From NCBI RefSeq assembly GCF_002646595.1, contig NZ_PDUD01000055.1, positions 1 through 64,000 of the forward strand: a DNA stretch of 64,000 nt. The letters run 5' to 3'. The notes under the pieces are model-generated. The model searched no databases, was not told the DNA's origin, and saw only the letters and a program-made list of their open reading frames with translations. This DNA comes from Flavilitoribacter nigricans DSM 23189 = NBRC 102662 (GTDB lineage: Bacteria > Bacteroidota > Bacteroidia > Chitinophagales > Saprospiraceae). How positions within the stretch are numbered: position 1 is the stretch's first letter; every line of letters begins with the position of its first letter. Both the position numbers and the translations under genes were made by a program. Positions 45,013 through 54,735 of this stretch are shown in pieces.

Positions 45013-46689
45013 TCAATCCTTCAGCGCAGGGTGTTGATCCTCAAATTCCGTCGCATTCTGATAGGCCTGGGCTACCCCAACGATGGTGCCCTCGTCGTAG
45101 AGCTTACCGGTGAAACTGATGCTGGTCGGCCGGCCGTTCTCCTGAAAGCCGTTCGGCAGCACTACGCAGGGATGGCCGGTATAGTTGGTGATCCGCAGGC
45201 TGCGACTGGCCCAGGATGGATGCACGTAAAGGTCCACCTCTTCAAATACCTTCGCCATATCGGCTACCAGTTGCGTCCGTACCCGATTGGCCTGGATGTA
45301 CTCCACGGCCGGTACGAAACGGGCCCGCCGGAACAGGTTCGGCCAGGCATTACGGGTTTGGCGCACCAGCAGTTCGTCCTGTCCGCTACGGGTGAGTTCA
45401 TCAAAGGCAGCGGCGGCTTCTACGGAAAGCAGAAATCCGATATCCGGCATTTCCGGCAGTTCGATCGGTACGAGTTCGTAACCCAGGTCTTCCAAAACTT
45501 TCAGGCTGGCCTGGTCCTGCTCCTTAAAACCGTAATCCCGTTCGAAGGCCGCCTGATCGTAACCGACTTTGAGTTTGCGGTTGGCCGGATAATCAGCCTG
45601 GTAATTGAACGGGTAGTCCGTCACGGAAAGGTCTTTACCATCCGGTCCGGCGATAGCCTGGAAGACCACCGCACAGTCCTCGGCGGAGCGGCAGATCGGA
45701 CCGATCTTATCCATGGACCAGCTCAGCGCCATCGCTCCGTGCCGGCTCACCCGGCCGTAGGTGGGTCGCAGACCGGTGGTGCCGCAAACCGTAGACGGAG
45801 AAACGATCGAGCCGAGGGTTTCTGTACCGATAGCGAAGGGCAGTAAACCCGCCGCAACCGCTGAGGCCGAACCCGCAGAAGAACCGCTGGAACCGCTTTC
45901 CGGATCCCAGGGATTCCGGGTCCGTTCCCCGTACCAGACATCGCCCATGGCCAGGGCACCCATGGTTAGCTTAGCCGTAAGTACGGCGCCCGCTTCTTCC
46001 AGCTTTTGTACGACCGTGGCGTCGTAGTCCAGTTGTTGTTCCTTGTACGGCATGGCTCCCCAGGTGGTCTTGTAACCTTCGGCGGCCAGCAGGTCCTTGG
46101 CTCCGTAGGGGATCCCGTGGAGCAGGCCGCGGTAATTTCCGGCCTGGATCTCGGCATCCGCCTTCGCGGCCTGTTGCAGGGCTTTTTCTTCCGTGATGGT
46201 GATAACACAGTGCAGGGTGGGATCGTATGCTTTCAACCGCTCTATGAAGAATTTGGTCAGTTCTGTGGAAGTGATCTGCTGACTTTTGAGGAGCGCGGCC
46301 AGTTGCCGGACGGTATAGAAAGCCAGCTCCGAGCGGTCGGCCGGCAGTTTAACCTCGCCCGGATCGCTGAAACTCACCGCATTCTGTTCGGTGGGCGTTA
46401 CAAAATCCGGCGGTAGCGGGTTAAAGTACAGCGCCGGACTTACACTGTTCGGCAGCTCCTTTTTCCGAAGGGAGATATAGTCTTCCCGAAAGCCTTCCAG
46501 GGCCGGTAATAGAGAGTCGATCTCCGCATCGGTGAATTCCAGACCCATTATTTTGGCGCTGGATCGTGCGTCTTCGGCGGTGATTTCGGCGGAAAAGTAT
46601 TGTACGCTGAAACCTCCGGTTAAAAAGGCCAGGAACAGCATCAGCACCGGCCGGCGCCGCCACGTTTTTTCTATAGTGGTAAATTTCAT
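45013..46689 (-). CDS. Amidase signature family protein
   Basis: A protein of about 558 residues of the amidase signature (AS) family. The catalytic Ser-cisSer-Lys triad is visible: Lys in GIPYGAKDLLAAEGYKT, and the serines in the GSSGSSAGSASAVAAGLLPFAIGTETLGS region. An N-terminal hydrophobic segment (RRRPVLMLFLAFLTGGF) suggests export or anchoring, unlike GatA. It hydrolyses amide bonds of unknown substrates. It is not GatA because it lacks neighbouring gatB/gatC and carries the export signal. A hairpin marks its 3' end. Confidence 0.9.
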   Translation of the reverse strand: MKFTTIEKTWRRRPVLMLFLAFLTGGFSVQYFSAEITAEDARSSAKIMGLEFTDAEIDSLLPALEGFREDYISLRKKELPNSVSPALYFNPLPPDFVTPTEQNAVSFSDPGEVKLPADRSELAFYTVRQLAALLKSQQITSTELTKFFIERLKAYDPTLHCVITITEEKALQQAAKADAEIQAGNYRGLLHGIPYGAKDLLAAEGYKTTWGAMPYKEQQLDYDATVVQKLEEAGAVLTAKLTMGALAMGDVWYGERTRNPWDPESGSSGSSAGSASAVAAGLLPFAIGTETLGSIVSPSTVCGTTGLRPTYGRVSRHGAMALSWSMDKIGPICRSAEDCAVVFQAIAGPDGKDLSVTDYPFNYQADYPANRKLKVGYDQAAFERDYGFKEQDQASLKVLEDLGYELVPIELPEMPDIGFLLSVEAAAAFDELTRSGQDELLVRQTRNAWPNLFRRARFVPAVEYIQANRVRTQLVADMAKVFEEVDLYVHPSWASRSLRITNYTGHPCVVLPNGFQENGRPTSISFTGKLYDEGTIVGVAQAYQNATEFEDQHPALKD

Positions 46690-46949
46690 AAGTGAGTGTT
46701 TTGACAAAACAGTAATAGGGTACTAACTCCCTTCAAGATAACAAAGAAGTGATCATTCAATCACAACAGCAGCTAAGGATTTTGGTTGGCGGAAAATTTA
46801 CCCTACGGCTATGCTCTCGGGTATTCCGGAAGTGCTTTCTCCCGCTCGGGAGGTGATCATTAATCCCGATTCCTTCTGGAATTGTCGATAAAAACCGGCA
46901 GGTATCTTGGATTATTCGTAATATTGGAAACTGTAACAAAGATGAAGAC

Positions 46950-47702
46950 GTGAAGAAGCAAATATTCGATTACGCAAAGAACCAAGTAAAAAAGACCATT
47001 ATGAGTGACACGAAGACTGACCGTAGCAAACATGCCGATTCGGTGATCCGCAATCACATGATCTGGTCCATGGGTATGAGTATAGTAGTACCCGTTCCGA
47101 TCGCGGACATTTTCGCCGTAAGTGCCGTGCAGTTGGATATGATCCGTCAGTTGTGTAAAGTTTACGATAAAGATTTCTCCGAGACGCAGGGCAAAGCCAT
47201 CGTGACTGCTCTGGGTACCTCCACACTCGCCCGGGCGGGTGCACGCAGCCTGATCAAACTGATCCCCGTGGTCGGGACCATCGTCGGTGGGGTAGCGGTG
47301 TCTATCTTTAACGGCGCCAGCACCTATGCGATCGGTGAGGTATTCAAAAAACATTTTGAATCCGGAGGCACTATCCTCGACTTCGATACCGAACGCCTGA
47401 AAAAAGTGTACAAGGAAAAATTCGAGAAGGGCAAAAAGGTAGCCGAGCAGATGAAAAAAGAAGAGGATTCGAAAACGGGTAACGGAAAGACCGTCAAGAA
47501 AGTAAAAGTGGAGAAGGATACGCAGGATACTACCGCTACCGTTGAGGTGCAGACCGAAACTACCACTACTACCAACACCGCGGGATCTTCCAAAGATGAA
47601 GTGCTGAGAAAGATCAAAGAACTGGCCGATATGAAAAACCAGGGCGTGATCTCTGAGGAAGAATTCCAGGAAATGAAGAAGAAACTCATTGAGAAGTTCT
47701 AA
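46950..47702 (+). CDS. DUF697-like membrane protein with SHOCT domain
   Basis: A 250-residue protein. Residues about 28-130 match the DUF697 pattern: HADSVIRNHMIWSMGMSIVVPVPIADIFAVSAVQLDMIRQL and GARSLIKLIPVVGTIVGGVAVSIF (two short hydrophobic helices). A charged, Lys/Glu/Thr-rich linker follows. A C-terminal SHOCT motif (KIKELADMKNQGVISEEEF) at about residues 213-250 is typical of oligomerisation. The start is a GTG at 46950; ATG 47001 is an alternative. It lies divergently from the amidase gene. Function unknown, probably a stress-related membrane protein. Confidence 0.8.
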   Translation: MKKQIFDYAKNQVKKTIMSDTKTDRSKHADSVIRNHMIWSMGMSIVVPVPIADIFAVSAVQLDMIRQLCKVYDKDFSETQGKAIVTALGTSTLARAGARSLIKLIPVVGTIVGGVAVSIFNGASTYAIGEVFKKHFESGGTILDFDTERLKKVYKEKFEKGKKVAEQMKKEEDSKTGNGKTVKKVKVEKDTQDTTATVEVQTETTTTTNTAGSSKDEVLRKIKELADMKNQGVISEEEFQEMKKKLIEKF

Positions 47703-47725
47703 AGGACTTCCGCCGCCACGATACA

Positions 47726-47773
47726 AAGGCTTACCGAAACTACCAATGGGGTTTCGGTGAGCCTTTCTTTTTT
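47726..47773 (+). terminator. Terminator of the DUF697/SHOCT gene
   Basis: AAGGCTTACCGAAAC (47726-47740) pairs with GTTTCGGTGAGCCTT (47751-47765), one mismatch, with TTCTTTTTTT following. Confidence 0.88.
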
Positions 47774-47953
47774 TATTTTTGATCGTAAAAGTCGCCGGTG
47801 GACGATTTTACCGCCTGCCGACTGGCCCGGAAACATTATCTTCGAAGAAGCCGGGCAAATTTTGACGCTATCCCGGAGATACGATTACAGCATCTCTTGA
47901 AGGAATGGTCGTTTACCGCAAATTCCCGTTTTTCAGCCACAAAATTCACTAGT

Positions 47954-50341
47954 ATGAAACCTTTCGTCTTTTCCCGATCAACTTATTCCTTTCTGCTTTT
48001 TGTCCTCGCTCCGTTCGCGCTTATACAGGCCCAGCAACCGGGAGTGCACGGCAACAAGTTCGAACAACTCGGCACCATGCTGCCTCCCGGCAATACCTAC
48101 CGCAGCCAGGATGGCTCCCCGGGGCCGGAATACTGGCAACAGCGGGCGGACTACGATATCGACTGTACGCTGGATACCGAAAATTTGCGCCTGAACGGCG
48201 AAGAAAGCATCACCTATTACAACCAGTCGCCCAATACGCTGCGGTATCTCTGGCTGCAACTGGACGAAAATCAACACTCGGCAAAGAACAATAACCAGTA
48301 CTTCGACCCAAACTCCATCGACCCGGTGATGAGTGCCGCCGACCTTCGCGCCCTGGAATCGGCCAAAGAAGTAGCCGATTACGGGATCGAGATCCTGGAA
48401 GTGAAGGGCGAAAATGACGAACCGCTCCGGCATTTTATTGACGCCACCATCATGCGGGTGGAATTACCCGAACCGCTCGCTCCCGGGCAAAAATTCACCT
48501 TTAAGGTTAAATGGTTTTACAATATTGTAGACCGGGTCAAACTGATTGAGACCCTCAAGGTGTTCGCCAACTACCCGCGGGGTGGCTACGAATACTTTCC
48601 CGAGGATGGCAATTACCTTTTCACTATTACGCAGTGGTACCCGCGCATGTGCGTCTACTCCGATTTTGAAGGCTGGCAGACCAACCAGTTTACCGGTCAG
48701 GCGGAATTCGCGCTCAACTTTGGCAATTTTCTGGTCAAGATGACCCTGCCCGATGATTACATGGTGGGCGCTACCGGTGAGTGTCTGAACTATCCGGTGG
48801 TCCTTTCATCCACCCAGCTGGAACGATGGGAACAGGCCCAAACCGCCACCGAACCGGTGGAGATCGTCACGCTGGCGGAAGCCAAAGCCCTGGAGCAAAA
48901 GGAGAATAGCACCGCCACGAAAACCTGGATCTACCGGGCGGAAAATGTACGGGACTTCGCCTGGACGGCCAGCCGGAAATTCGTCTGGGATGCCATGCCG
49001 CACATCACCGAGGCCGGGAAGCGGGTCATGTGTATGAGCTACTACGGTAAGGAAGCCTATCCAATCTATAACCGTTATTCCACCAAAGCGGTGGCTCAGA
49101 CCCTGCGTACCTATTCCCGTTATTCGATCCCCTATCCCTATCCTTCGGCCATATCGGTGGAGGCGGCCAACGGGATGGAATACCCCATGATCTGCTTCAA
49201 TCCGGGGCGCGCCGAAAAGGACGGCACCTATACGCCGCAGGCTAAACACAGCGCCATATCGGTGATCATCCACGAAGTGGGGCACAATTACTTTCCGATG
49301 ATCATCAACAGCGACGAGCGGCAGTGGACCTGGATGGACGAGGGCCTGAACAGCTTTGTGCAGTACCTGACGGAAATGGAATTCGACAATAATTATCCTT
49401 CGGGCTTCGGAGCTACCTCTACCATAACGGATTACATGGCCTTACCTAAAGAATACCTGGAGCCTTTGATGACGAATGGAGAAAACCTGATCGATTTCGG
49501 CAGCAATGCCTATACCAAAACAGCGGCCGGATTGAATATCCTGCGGGAAACCATCATGGGCCGGGAACGGTTTGATTACGCTTACCGGGAATACTGTCGC
49601 CGCTGGGCGTTCAAACATCCCACGCCGGCTGACTTTTTCCGAAGTATGGAGGATGCCGGCGGTATGGATCTGGACTGGTTCTGGAGAGGATGGTTCTACA
49701 GCACGGACGCTACGGATATTTCGCTCGATAGTATCCAGTGGTATAAAGTCGACCTGGAAACCAATCCGCGAAGGGAGGAACATACCATGACCCAAAAAGT
49801 GGAAGAACCTTTCCTGGATATTACCCGCCGCCGCAATCGCGCTTCGGATATGGAATTTACAGTAGAACAGGACGAAGAACTCCAGGATTTCTATACGAAC
49901 TACAAGCCCTGGGAAACCGTGGATTCCGTACAGGAAACGACCACCTATCTGTACGATCAGACCTTTACCGAAGCGGAGAAAGAGGAACGCTACGGAGGGA
50001 AAAACTATTACCAGCTGTTTTTCTCCAATAAAGGTGGTCTGGTTATGCCGGTGATCATTGAATGGACCTTTGAGGACGGTACTACCGAGATCGAGCGGAT
50101 CCCGGTCCAGATCTGGCGGAAAAATGAAGAAGCCTTTTCCCGGGTTTTCGTTAAGGATAAAGTAGCTACGGCTATCCGGATCGATCCGTTCAAAGAAACG
50201 GCGGATATCGACGAAAGCAATAACAACTGGCCGGTGCGGGAAATGCCGAGCCGCTTCCAGGTGTTCAAGGCCCACAAAATGAAGGAAAAACTCAATCCGA
50301 TGCAGCGAGCCAAAAAGGATGGAAAAGTGATCAAACCGTAA
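47954..50341 (+). CDS. M1-family zinc aminopeptidase, secreted
   Basis: A protein of about 795 residues. A signal peptide (FLLFVLAPFALIQA) marks secretion. The N-terminal beta domain is followed by the substrate motif AANGMEYPMICF (the GMEYP variant of GAMEN) near residue 405, and the zinc site IIHEVGHNYFPM with the third ligand in WMDEGLNSF. The C-terminal part has an EDGTTEIERIP strand region. I chose ATG 47954 because the signal peptide begins there; an in-frame upstream start adds about 52 non-signal residues. It trims N-terminal residues from peptides, likely in the periplasm. Confidence 0.94.
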   Translation: MKPFVFSRSTYSFLLFVLAPFALIQAQQPGVHGNKFEQLGTMLPPGNTYRSQDGSPGPEYWQQRADYDIDCTLDTENLRLNGEESITYYNQSPNTLRYLWLQLDENQHSAKNNNQYFDPNSIDPVMSAADLRALESAKEVADYGIEILEVKGENDEPLRHFIDATIMRVELPEPLAPGQKFTFKVKWFYNIVDRVKLIETLKVFANYPRGGYEYFPEDGNYLFTITQWYPRMCVYSDFEGWQTNQFTGQAEFALNFGNFLVKMTLPDDYMVGATGECLNYPVVLSSTQLERWEQAQTATEPVEIVTLAEAKALEQKENSTATKTWIYRAENVRDFAWTASRKFVWDAMPHITEAGKRVMCMSYYGKEAYPIYNRYSTKAVAQTLRTYSRYSIPYPYPSAISVEAANGMEYPMICFNPGRAEKDGTYTPQAKHSAISVIIHEVGHNYFPMIINSDERQWTWMDEGLNSFVQYLTEMEFDNNYPSGFGATSTITDYMALPKEYLEPLMTNGENLIDFGSNAYTKTAAGLNILRETIMGRERFDYAYREYCRRWAFKHPTPADFFRSMEDAGGMDLDWFWRGWFYSTDATDISLDSIQWYKVDLETNPRREEHTMTQKVEEPFLDITRRRNRASDMEFTVEQDEELQDFYTNYKPWETVDSVQETTTYLYDQTFTEAEKEERYGGKNYYQLFFSNKGGLVMPVIIEWTFEDGTTEIERIPVQIWRKNEEAFSRVFVKDKVATAIRIDPFKETADIDESNNNWPVREMPSRFQVFKAHKMKEKLNPMQRAKKDGKVIKP

Positions 50342-50436
50342 GTGGTGATGGGCAGACAAAGAGCCAGTGAGAAGGGGCGACGAGGAGAGGGGGAGAATAC
50401 CAAACTTTCACCAAATCTCCCCGTCTCCCGATCACC
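50340..50436. terminator. Imperfect long hairpin between convergent genes
   Basis: GTGATGGGCAGAC (50345-50357) pairs imperfectly with GTCTCCCGATCAC near 50424-50436, and GGGGAGA (50390-50396) pairs with TCTCCCC (50416-50422). It fills the gap between the M1 peptidase stop and the GWxTD gene stop. The GTCTCCCG octamer is the same unit as the repeat at 113-164. Confidence 0.45.
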
Positions 50437-50446
50437 TACTCATTTT

Positions 50447-51901
50447 TCATTGGCCACCTTCTCCGAAAATTCTCCGGCTGCTGCGATGAAAGTTATCGAT
50501 CACCTCCGTGCCTTCGAGAAAATCATCACTGCCGGTCTGATTGGGGGCGTTTCGGTATAAGATGCGTTGCCACTGGGGTTGCTGCAGTTCACCGCGGGCG
50601 GTGGAGTGCAGCAGCCGGTAGTCACCGGGAGCCAGGGAAGGATTGTAAAAAATAAAACGAACATTATTTTGCCGGGTAGCCGGCAGGTGATCGTAAGTCC
50701 AGACTTCGTAGGGTGGGGCAGAGGGTTCGTTCTCCCGGGCCTCGATCTCGGTGGGTCGGCCGTATTTCAGATAGACGTATCCCCGGTCCGTCTCAAAGCC
50801 GTAGCGGAACCCGGAGTTGAACTGCTGATCCACCGCGCGGGCGATTTCCATGTATTGTTGATAGTCTACTGGTGCCCGGTCACCGGCCCGTGCCGCCCAG
50901 TAGGCGAACAGATAGGCCCGTTGCGAACGTATGTCTTTTTGCTTCAACAACCAGTTAACCGATTCCATATCCGACGGAGGAAGCACCGGATTGAGCGCCC
51001 GCAGGCTGTAGGCGAGACTGTCTTCCGGAATGCGGCCCACAAAGGTAAGATCGGGATCGAATCGGGCCAGCCAGCCTTCCTGTCGCCAGAGCTCCGGATT
51101 ACTACGTTGAAAAAAGGTAAAACTCCGGCTAAGCAGATTTTTTTGCGGATCGCGTACTTCCACCGCCAATTGGTACAGGCCGCTGGGCAGTTCGCGAATA
51201 TCCATCTGCCCGTACAGGCTGATGACCTTCTCCGGAGACTGGCGCTTATGTCTTTCCATGATCCTGGTGCGTTCTCCGTTTTGCAGGGATTCGATGGCGT
51301 AGGTGACGACAAAGTCCTGCCCGATAAACCGATCCGATCCGTAGATCTCGTGGTAAAAGTACAGGCGTTCACCGTCCGGGCCGTAATACCGGTCGGGGAG
51401 GGGTTCCATATGGATCCCGTTGCGGATCAGAAGCCCTTTGCCGGCGTGAGCATACATATCGGCGAGCAGACTGATATCGGACTGGGCCAGGGAATCCCGC
51501 TGGAAGCGGATCTCCATACCGGCCCGGTACCTTTTGCGGTTATCGTTATCGGCGGCATCGCTGAGCTCAAGTACGAGATCGTAATTACCGGCGGGTAGAA
51601 CGTAGCGTTGCAGAGCGATGAAATCCAGGGGAACCGGTGATTCGGGACTGGAGATCCGAAAGTGATCGGTTCGCTCGACTTTCCCGTCCCGATAGAAGTG
51701 CAGGAGAATATCTGCCTGGGCCCGGAGCAGCGTATCGTTTACCGGCTGAAAAGTAATCCCCGCCCCGCTGACGCGCAGGGCTAGCTCAACATAAGCCTGA
51801 TCGGGCGTCTGATAGGCCGCATAACTGATGGCGGCATCAATGGCCGACAGGCGCAGCGTAAACAACAGAAATCCGGAAAAGTAAAGGAGTTGGTAGAGCA
51901 T
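50447..51901 (-). CDS. GWxTD domain protein, secreted
   Basis: A protein of about 484 residues. A hydrophobic start (LYQLLYFSGFLLFTLRLSAI) suggests export. The C-terminal GWxTD domain is visible around FRYGFETDRGYVYLKYGRPTEIEA and PYEVWTYDHLPATRQNNVRFIFYNP. The GWxTD domain is frequent in Bacteroidota and its function is not established. The middle is beta-rich (YHEIYGSDRFIGQDF). I start at ATG 51901, where the signal-like helix begins; a TTG 66 bases upstream is the alternative. It is monocistronic on the minus strand. Confidence 0.85.
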   Translation of the reverse strand: MLYQLLYFSGFLLFTLRLSAIDAAISYAAYQTPDQAYVELALRVSGAGITFQPVNDTLLRAQADILLHFYRDGKVERTDHFRISSPESPVPLDFIALQRYVLPAGNYDLVLELSDAADNDNRKRYRAGMEIRFQRDSLAQSDISLLADMYAHAGKGLLIRNGIHMEPLPDRYYGPDGERLYFYHEIYGSDRFIGQDFVVTYAIESLQNGERTRIMERHKRQSPEKVISLYGQMDIRELPSGLYQLAVEVRDPQKNLLSRSFTFFQRSNPELWRQEGWLARFDPDLTFVGRIPEDSLAYSLRALNPVLPPSDMESVNWLLKQKDIRSQRAYLFAYWAARAGDRAPVDYQQYMEIARAVDQQFNSGFRYGFETDRGYVYLKYGRPTEIEARENEPSAPPYEVWTYDHLPATRQNNVRFIFYNPSLAPGDYRLLHSTARGELQQPQWQRILYRNAPNQTGSDDFLEGTEVIDNFHRSSRRIFGEGGQ

Positions 51902-52127
51902 AGCCGGGTGATTGCGTGCAATAAACACTTGCCAGTCCGGAGGAAAAATCAACCGGCCGTACGACAATCAGGGTTCATCGGCGAAAGATCTTCCGGGCTG
52001 CAATATCTTATCGTTAAGATAAAAGAAATTGCCCGGAATCCGCGAACCTGCAGCTTAGTCACCACCACCAAAACCGCATTATGGCCGGCGGCTTACATTA
52101 TTTCGGATCAGATGCTGGGAAAATGGA

Positions 52128-52514
52128 CTATTCTTCCTGTACGGTACGGGTAAACTGCAATTTGAAATCAAATTTATTGATCATTGCGCTAAGTACCAGC
52201 ATGGAATCAGTTAGAGACTGGATCGTATAGTTCGTTTCGAGTGGACCGCCCCGTTGCTGGAGCTGATCACCATCAATTTCGTAGGATCCGTCAACGGTGG
52301 ATCCGGTTATGTTGGTGCGCATTTTACCTTCCTCAAAGAATTCAAAGAAAAGATTGTCCAGGCTTTCGGTGGGGCGTCCGCTGCGGAGCGCTTCCTGAAT
52401 ATCCCATCGGCCGAGGATAAGGTCAGTGTCCTGGATCTCGTCTTCACCACAAGCGAGGAGAGAACCAAGTCCAATAATGAGCAGGGCAGTTTGAAAGAAG
52501 CGTGTTGCTTTCAT
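52128..52514 (-). CDS. Lipocalin-like lipoprotein
   Basis: A 128-residue lipoprotein (lipobox LGSLLAC, Cys about residue 22). The mature part has the lipocalin-like start LILGRWDIQEALRSGRP and further strands (YEIDGDQLQQRGGPLETNYTIQSL, FKLQFTR). Small ligand binding is possible by fold. No partner gene is adjacent. Family assignment is tentative because lipocalin-like motifs are short. It is monocistronic on the minus strand. Confidence 0.75.
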   Translation of the reverse strand: MKATRFFQTALLIIGLGSLLACGEDEIQDTDLILGRWDIQEALRSGRPTESLDNLFFEFFEEGKMRTNITGSTVDGSYEIDGDQLQQRGGPLETNYTIQSLTDSMLVLSAMINKFDFKLQFTRTVQEE

Positions 52515-52679
52515 AATAGTGATCTTCTAAATATCGAGTTTTCCGTTCTCCGCAAATATAAGGAACGTACGGAGAATAAAGCCAGAATCTTAAATCTGAC
52601 TTCACAACTCAGAAACGTGCGGATAAGCTCCGGTGTTCATTGGAGCCGAATGTATTTCCAGGCCCCACGGAAAGATCGA

Positions 52680-53462
52680 TTATTTACCGGTAAAATTCGC
52701 CTGACGTTTTTCGATGAAGGCGGTTGCTCCTTCCTTGAAGTCTTCCGTACCGGTAGTTTTGCCGAAAGCCCGGACCTCATGGTCAAAGCCGTCTTCATTG
52801 TATTGGAAGTAGGCGTTTACGGAACTGATCACTCCGGCCACGGCAACCGGACCTTTGGTGGCGATCTTTTGCAGAATGGATTTGGCTTTATCGAGTAGTT
52901 CCCCGGCGGGTACGACGTGGTTGACGAGTCCGAGTGTGTGTGCTTCCCGCGCGTCGAGCATGTCGCCGGTCAGGAGAAGTTCCATCGCTTTACCCTTGCC
53001 GACATACTGGATCAGGCGTTGGGTGCCACCGTATCCGGGGATGATCCCGAGATTGACCTCCGGCTGTCCGAAGCGGGCATTTTCCGAAGCTACCCGCAGA
53101 TGGCAGGCCATGGCCAGTTCGCAACCCCCGCCCAGCGCGAACCCATTGACGGCGGCCAGTACCGGTTTGGGGAAGGTTTCGATCATCCGGAAAACATCCT
53201 GGCCCCGCTGGGAAAGCTGACGGCCGTTCTCGGCATCGAGGCCTACAAACTCCTTAATATCGGCTCCGGCCACGAAGGCCTTGGGACCGGCTCCGGTGAT
53301 AATGATGCTGCGAATCCCGTCGCGGTTGGGCGCATCTTCGGCAAAGAATTGACGGAGTTCGAGGATGGTCTGGCCGTTCAGGGCATTAAGGGCTTTTTCG
53401 CGGGAAATGGTCAGGATCAGGATCCCGTTCTCTTCTTGTACGCTTAGGTTTTGGTATGACAT
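52680..53462 (-). CDS. Enoyl-CoA hydratase/isomerase family protein
   Basis: A 260-residue crotonase-fold enzyme that hydrates trans-2-enoyl-CoA in beta-oxidation. The oxyanion-hole segments are AFVAGADIKEFVGL near residue 64 and AAVNGFALGGGCELAMACHL near residue 100. The catalytic Glu positions appear in FGQPEVNLGIIPGYGGTQRL. The C-terminus has EGATAFIEKRQANF. I start at ATG 53462 (MSYQNLSVQEENG) because an upstream GTG adds 22 unconserved residues. It lies 143 bases downstream of the aromatic operon on the same strand. No physical link to the acyl-CoA oxidase is seen. Confidence 0.93.
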   Translation of the reverse strand: MSYQNLSVQEENGILILTISREKALNALNGQTILELRQFFAEDAPNRDGIRSIIITGAGPKAFVAGADIKEFVGLDAENGRQLSQRGQDVFRMIETFPKPVLAAVNGFALGGGCELAMACHLRVASENARFGQPEVNLGIIPGYGGTQRLIQYVGKGKAMELLLTGDMLDAREAHTLGLVNHVVPAGELLDKAKSILQKIATKGPVAVAGVISSVNAYFQYNEDGFDHEVRAFGKTTGTEDFKEGATAFIEKRQANFTGK

Positions 53463-53521
53463 GTGCTTGGTTAGGAATGAAAGTTGGGAAGTTGAAAATA
53501 TTCGAAAGCCGGGCCGGTGAG

Positions 53522-53562
53522 CACCCACGATCCCACCCCTAACAAAAGGTGCGATCGGGTGG
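53522..53562 (-). terminator. Imperfect hairpin after the aromatic operon
   Basis: CACCC..GATCCCACC (53522-53537) pairs with GGTGCGATCGGGTG (53548-53561), with a bulge and one mismatch and no T tract on either side. It lies 44 bases past the DAHP synthase-chorismate mutase stop and may be its terminator. Confidence 0.35.
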
Positions 53563-53605
53563 TCTCCACCGCCCAGCTTCCTGTATCGGTATAGACGATC
53601 GAAAA

Positions 53606-54700
53606 TTATCCTCCGATCTTGGATTCTTCAGCTGACATAACTGCTTCCTGGTGGTTGATGGACTCCTGGTGGATCGCCCGCAGTACGGTGGTAACGAATT
53701 CCTGACTCAGTCCTTTGGCCTGACCCAGAGCGATGGTTTTTTCCAGGATCTCATTCCAGCGGGTAGTCTGCAGAATGGAAATGTTGTTGCGCTTTTTGTA
53801 CTGACCGATGCTGTCCGCCAGTTCCATGCGATGGCCCAGGAGGTTGAACAGTTCATTGTCGATGTGGTCGATCTCCTTACGCAGGTGGTCCAGCGTTTCC
53901 AGGAATTCGATGTCATCGGTGGTCGCATCACGGAACACCAGATTGTTAACCAGTTCCTGGAACTGGGCCGGGGTGATCTGCTGCTTGGCATCACTCCAGG
54001 CGTCATCCGGCGTGGGGTGTACCTCCGTCATGATACCGTCGTAGTTGAGGTCCATGGCCTGCTGGGCTACTTCGAACAGGGTATCGCGGCGACCGCAGAT
54101 GTGACTGTTGTCACAGATCATCACCAGATCCGGAAAACGACGCTTCAGTTCAATGGCGATCTGCCATCTCGGTACGTTCCGGAAAGGGGTGTCCCCGTGG
54201 TAGGAGAATCCGCGGTGGATCACACCGATCTTGGTTACGCCGGCCTTGTAGATCCGCTCGATAGCACCAACCCACAGTCCCAGATCCGGATTGATGGGGT
54301 TCTTGATCAGTACGGGAATGTCAACGCCCTCGATGGCATCCGCTACTTCCTGCACGGAGAAAGGGTTTACCGTGGTCCGGGCACCGATCCACAGCACGTC
54401 GATATTGTGCTTGATCGCCTGGTATACGTGTTCGGCTTTGGCAACTTCGGTCGTTACCTTCATGCCGGTTTCTTCTTTTACTTTTTTCAGCCATTTCAGA
54501 CCCGGAGTACCCACCCCTTCGAAAGAACCCGGACGGGTACGGGGTTTCCAGATGCCGGCCCGGAACAGGTCAATGTTCTGAGGGGCCAGATCGCGGGCCG
54601 TTTGCAGGACCTGTTCTTCGGTTTCGGCACTACAGGGCCCGGCAATAATAATGGGGCGCTTGTGCGGATTGTCTAAAATTGATTGCAGCTTCATTTCCAT
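53606..54700 (-). CDS. Bifunctional DAHP synthase / chorismate mutase
   Basis: A fusion of about 364 residues. Residues 1-260 are a type I-beta DAHP synthase: PIIIAGPCSAETEEQV, LFRAGIWKPRTRPGSFEG and MICDNSHICGRR mark the active site that condenses PEP with erythrose-4-phosphate. The C-terminal 100 residues form an AroQ-type chorismate mutase (LDHLRKEIDHIDNELFNLLGHRMELA...QYKK). It feeds the shikimate pathway and commits chorismate to Phe/Tyr. It is the last gene of the operon headed by pheA. I start at ATG 54700; a TTG two codons earlier is possible. Confidence 0.95.
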   Translation of the reverse strand: MEMKLQSILDNPHKRPIIIAGPCSAETEEQVLQTARDLAPQNIDLFRAGIWKPRTRPGSFEGVGTPGLKWLKKVKEETGMKVTTEVAKAEHVYQAIKHNIDVLWIGARTTVNPFSVQEVADAIEGVDIPVLIKNPINPDLGLWVGAIERIYKAGVTKIGVIHRGFSYHGDTPFRNVPRWQIAIELKRRFPDLVMICDNSHICGRRDTLFEVAQQAMDLNYDGIMTEVHPTPDDAWSDAKQQITPAQFQELVNNLVFRDATTDDIEFLETLDHLRKEIDHIDNELFNLLGHRMELADSIGQYKKRNNISILQTTRWNEILEKTIALGQAKGLSQEFVTTVLRAIHQESINHQEAVMSAEESKIGG

Positions 54701-54735
54701 GATCAAGAATTTTTAAAGCGGTCGTTTTAAATCGC

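Noticed and set aside
46860-47726. A 288-codon minus-strand frame covering the DUF697/SHOCT gene
   Set aside because: The plus-strand product has DUF697 and SHOCT motifs and a downstream terminator; the minus product is Phe/His-rich and family-less.
53651-54676. A 341-codon plus-strand frame across the DAHP synthase
   Set aside because: It is antisense to an intact DAHP synthase-chorismate mutase.
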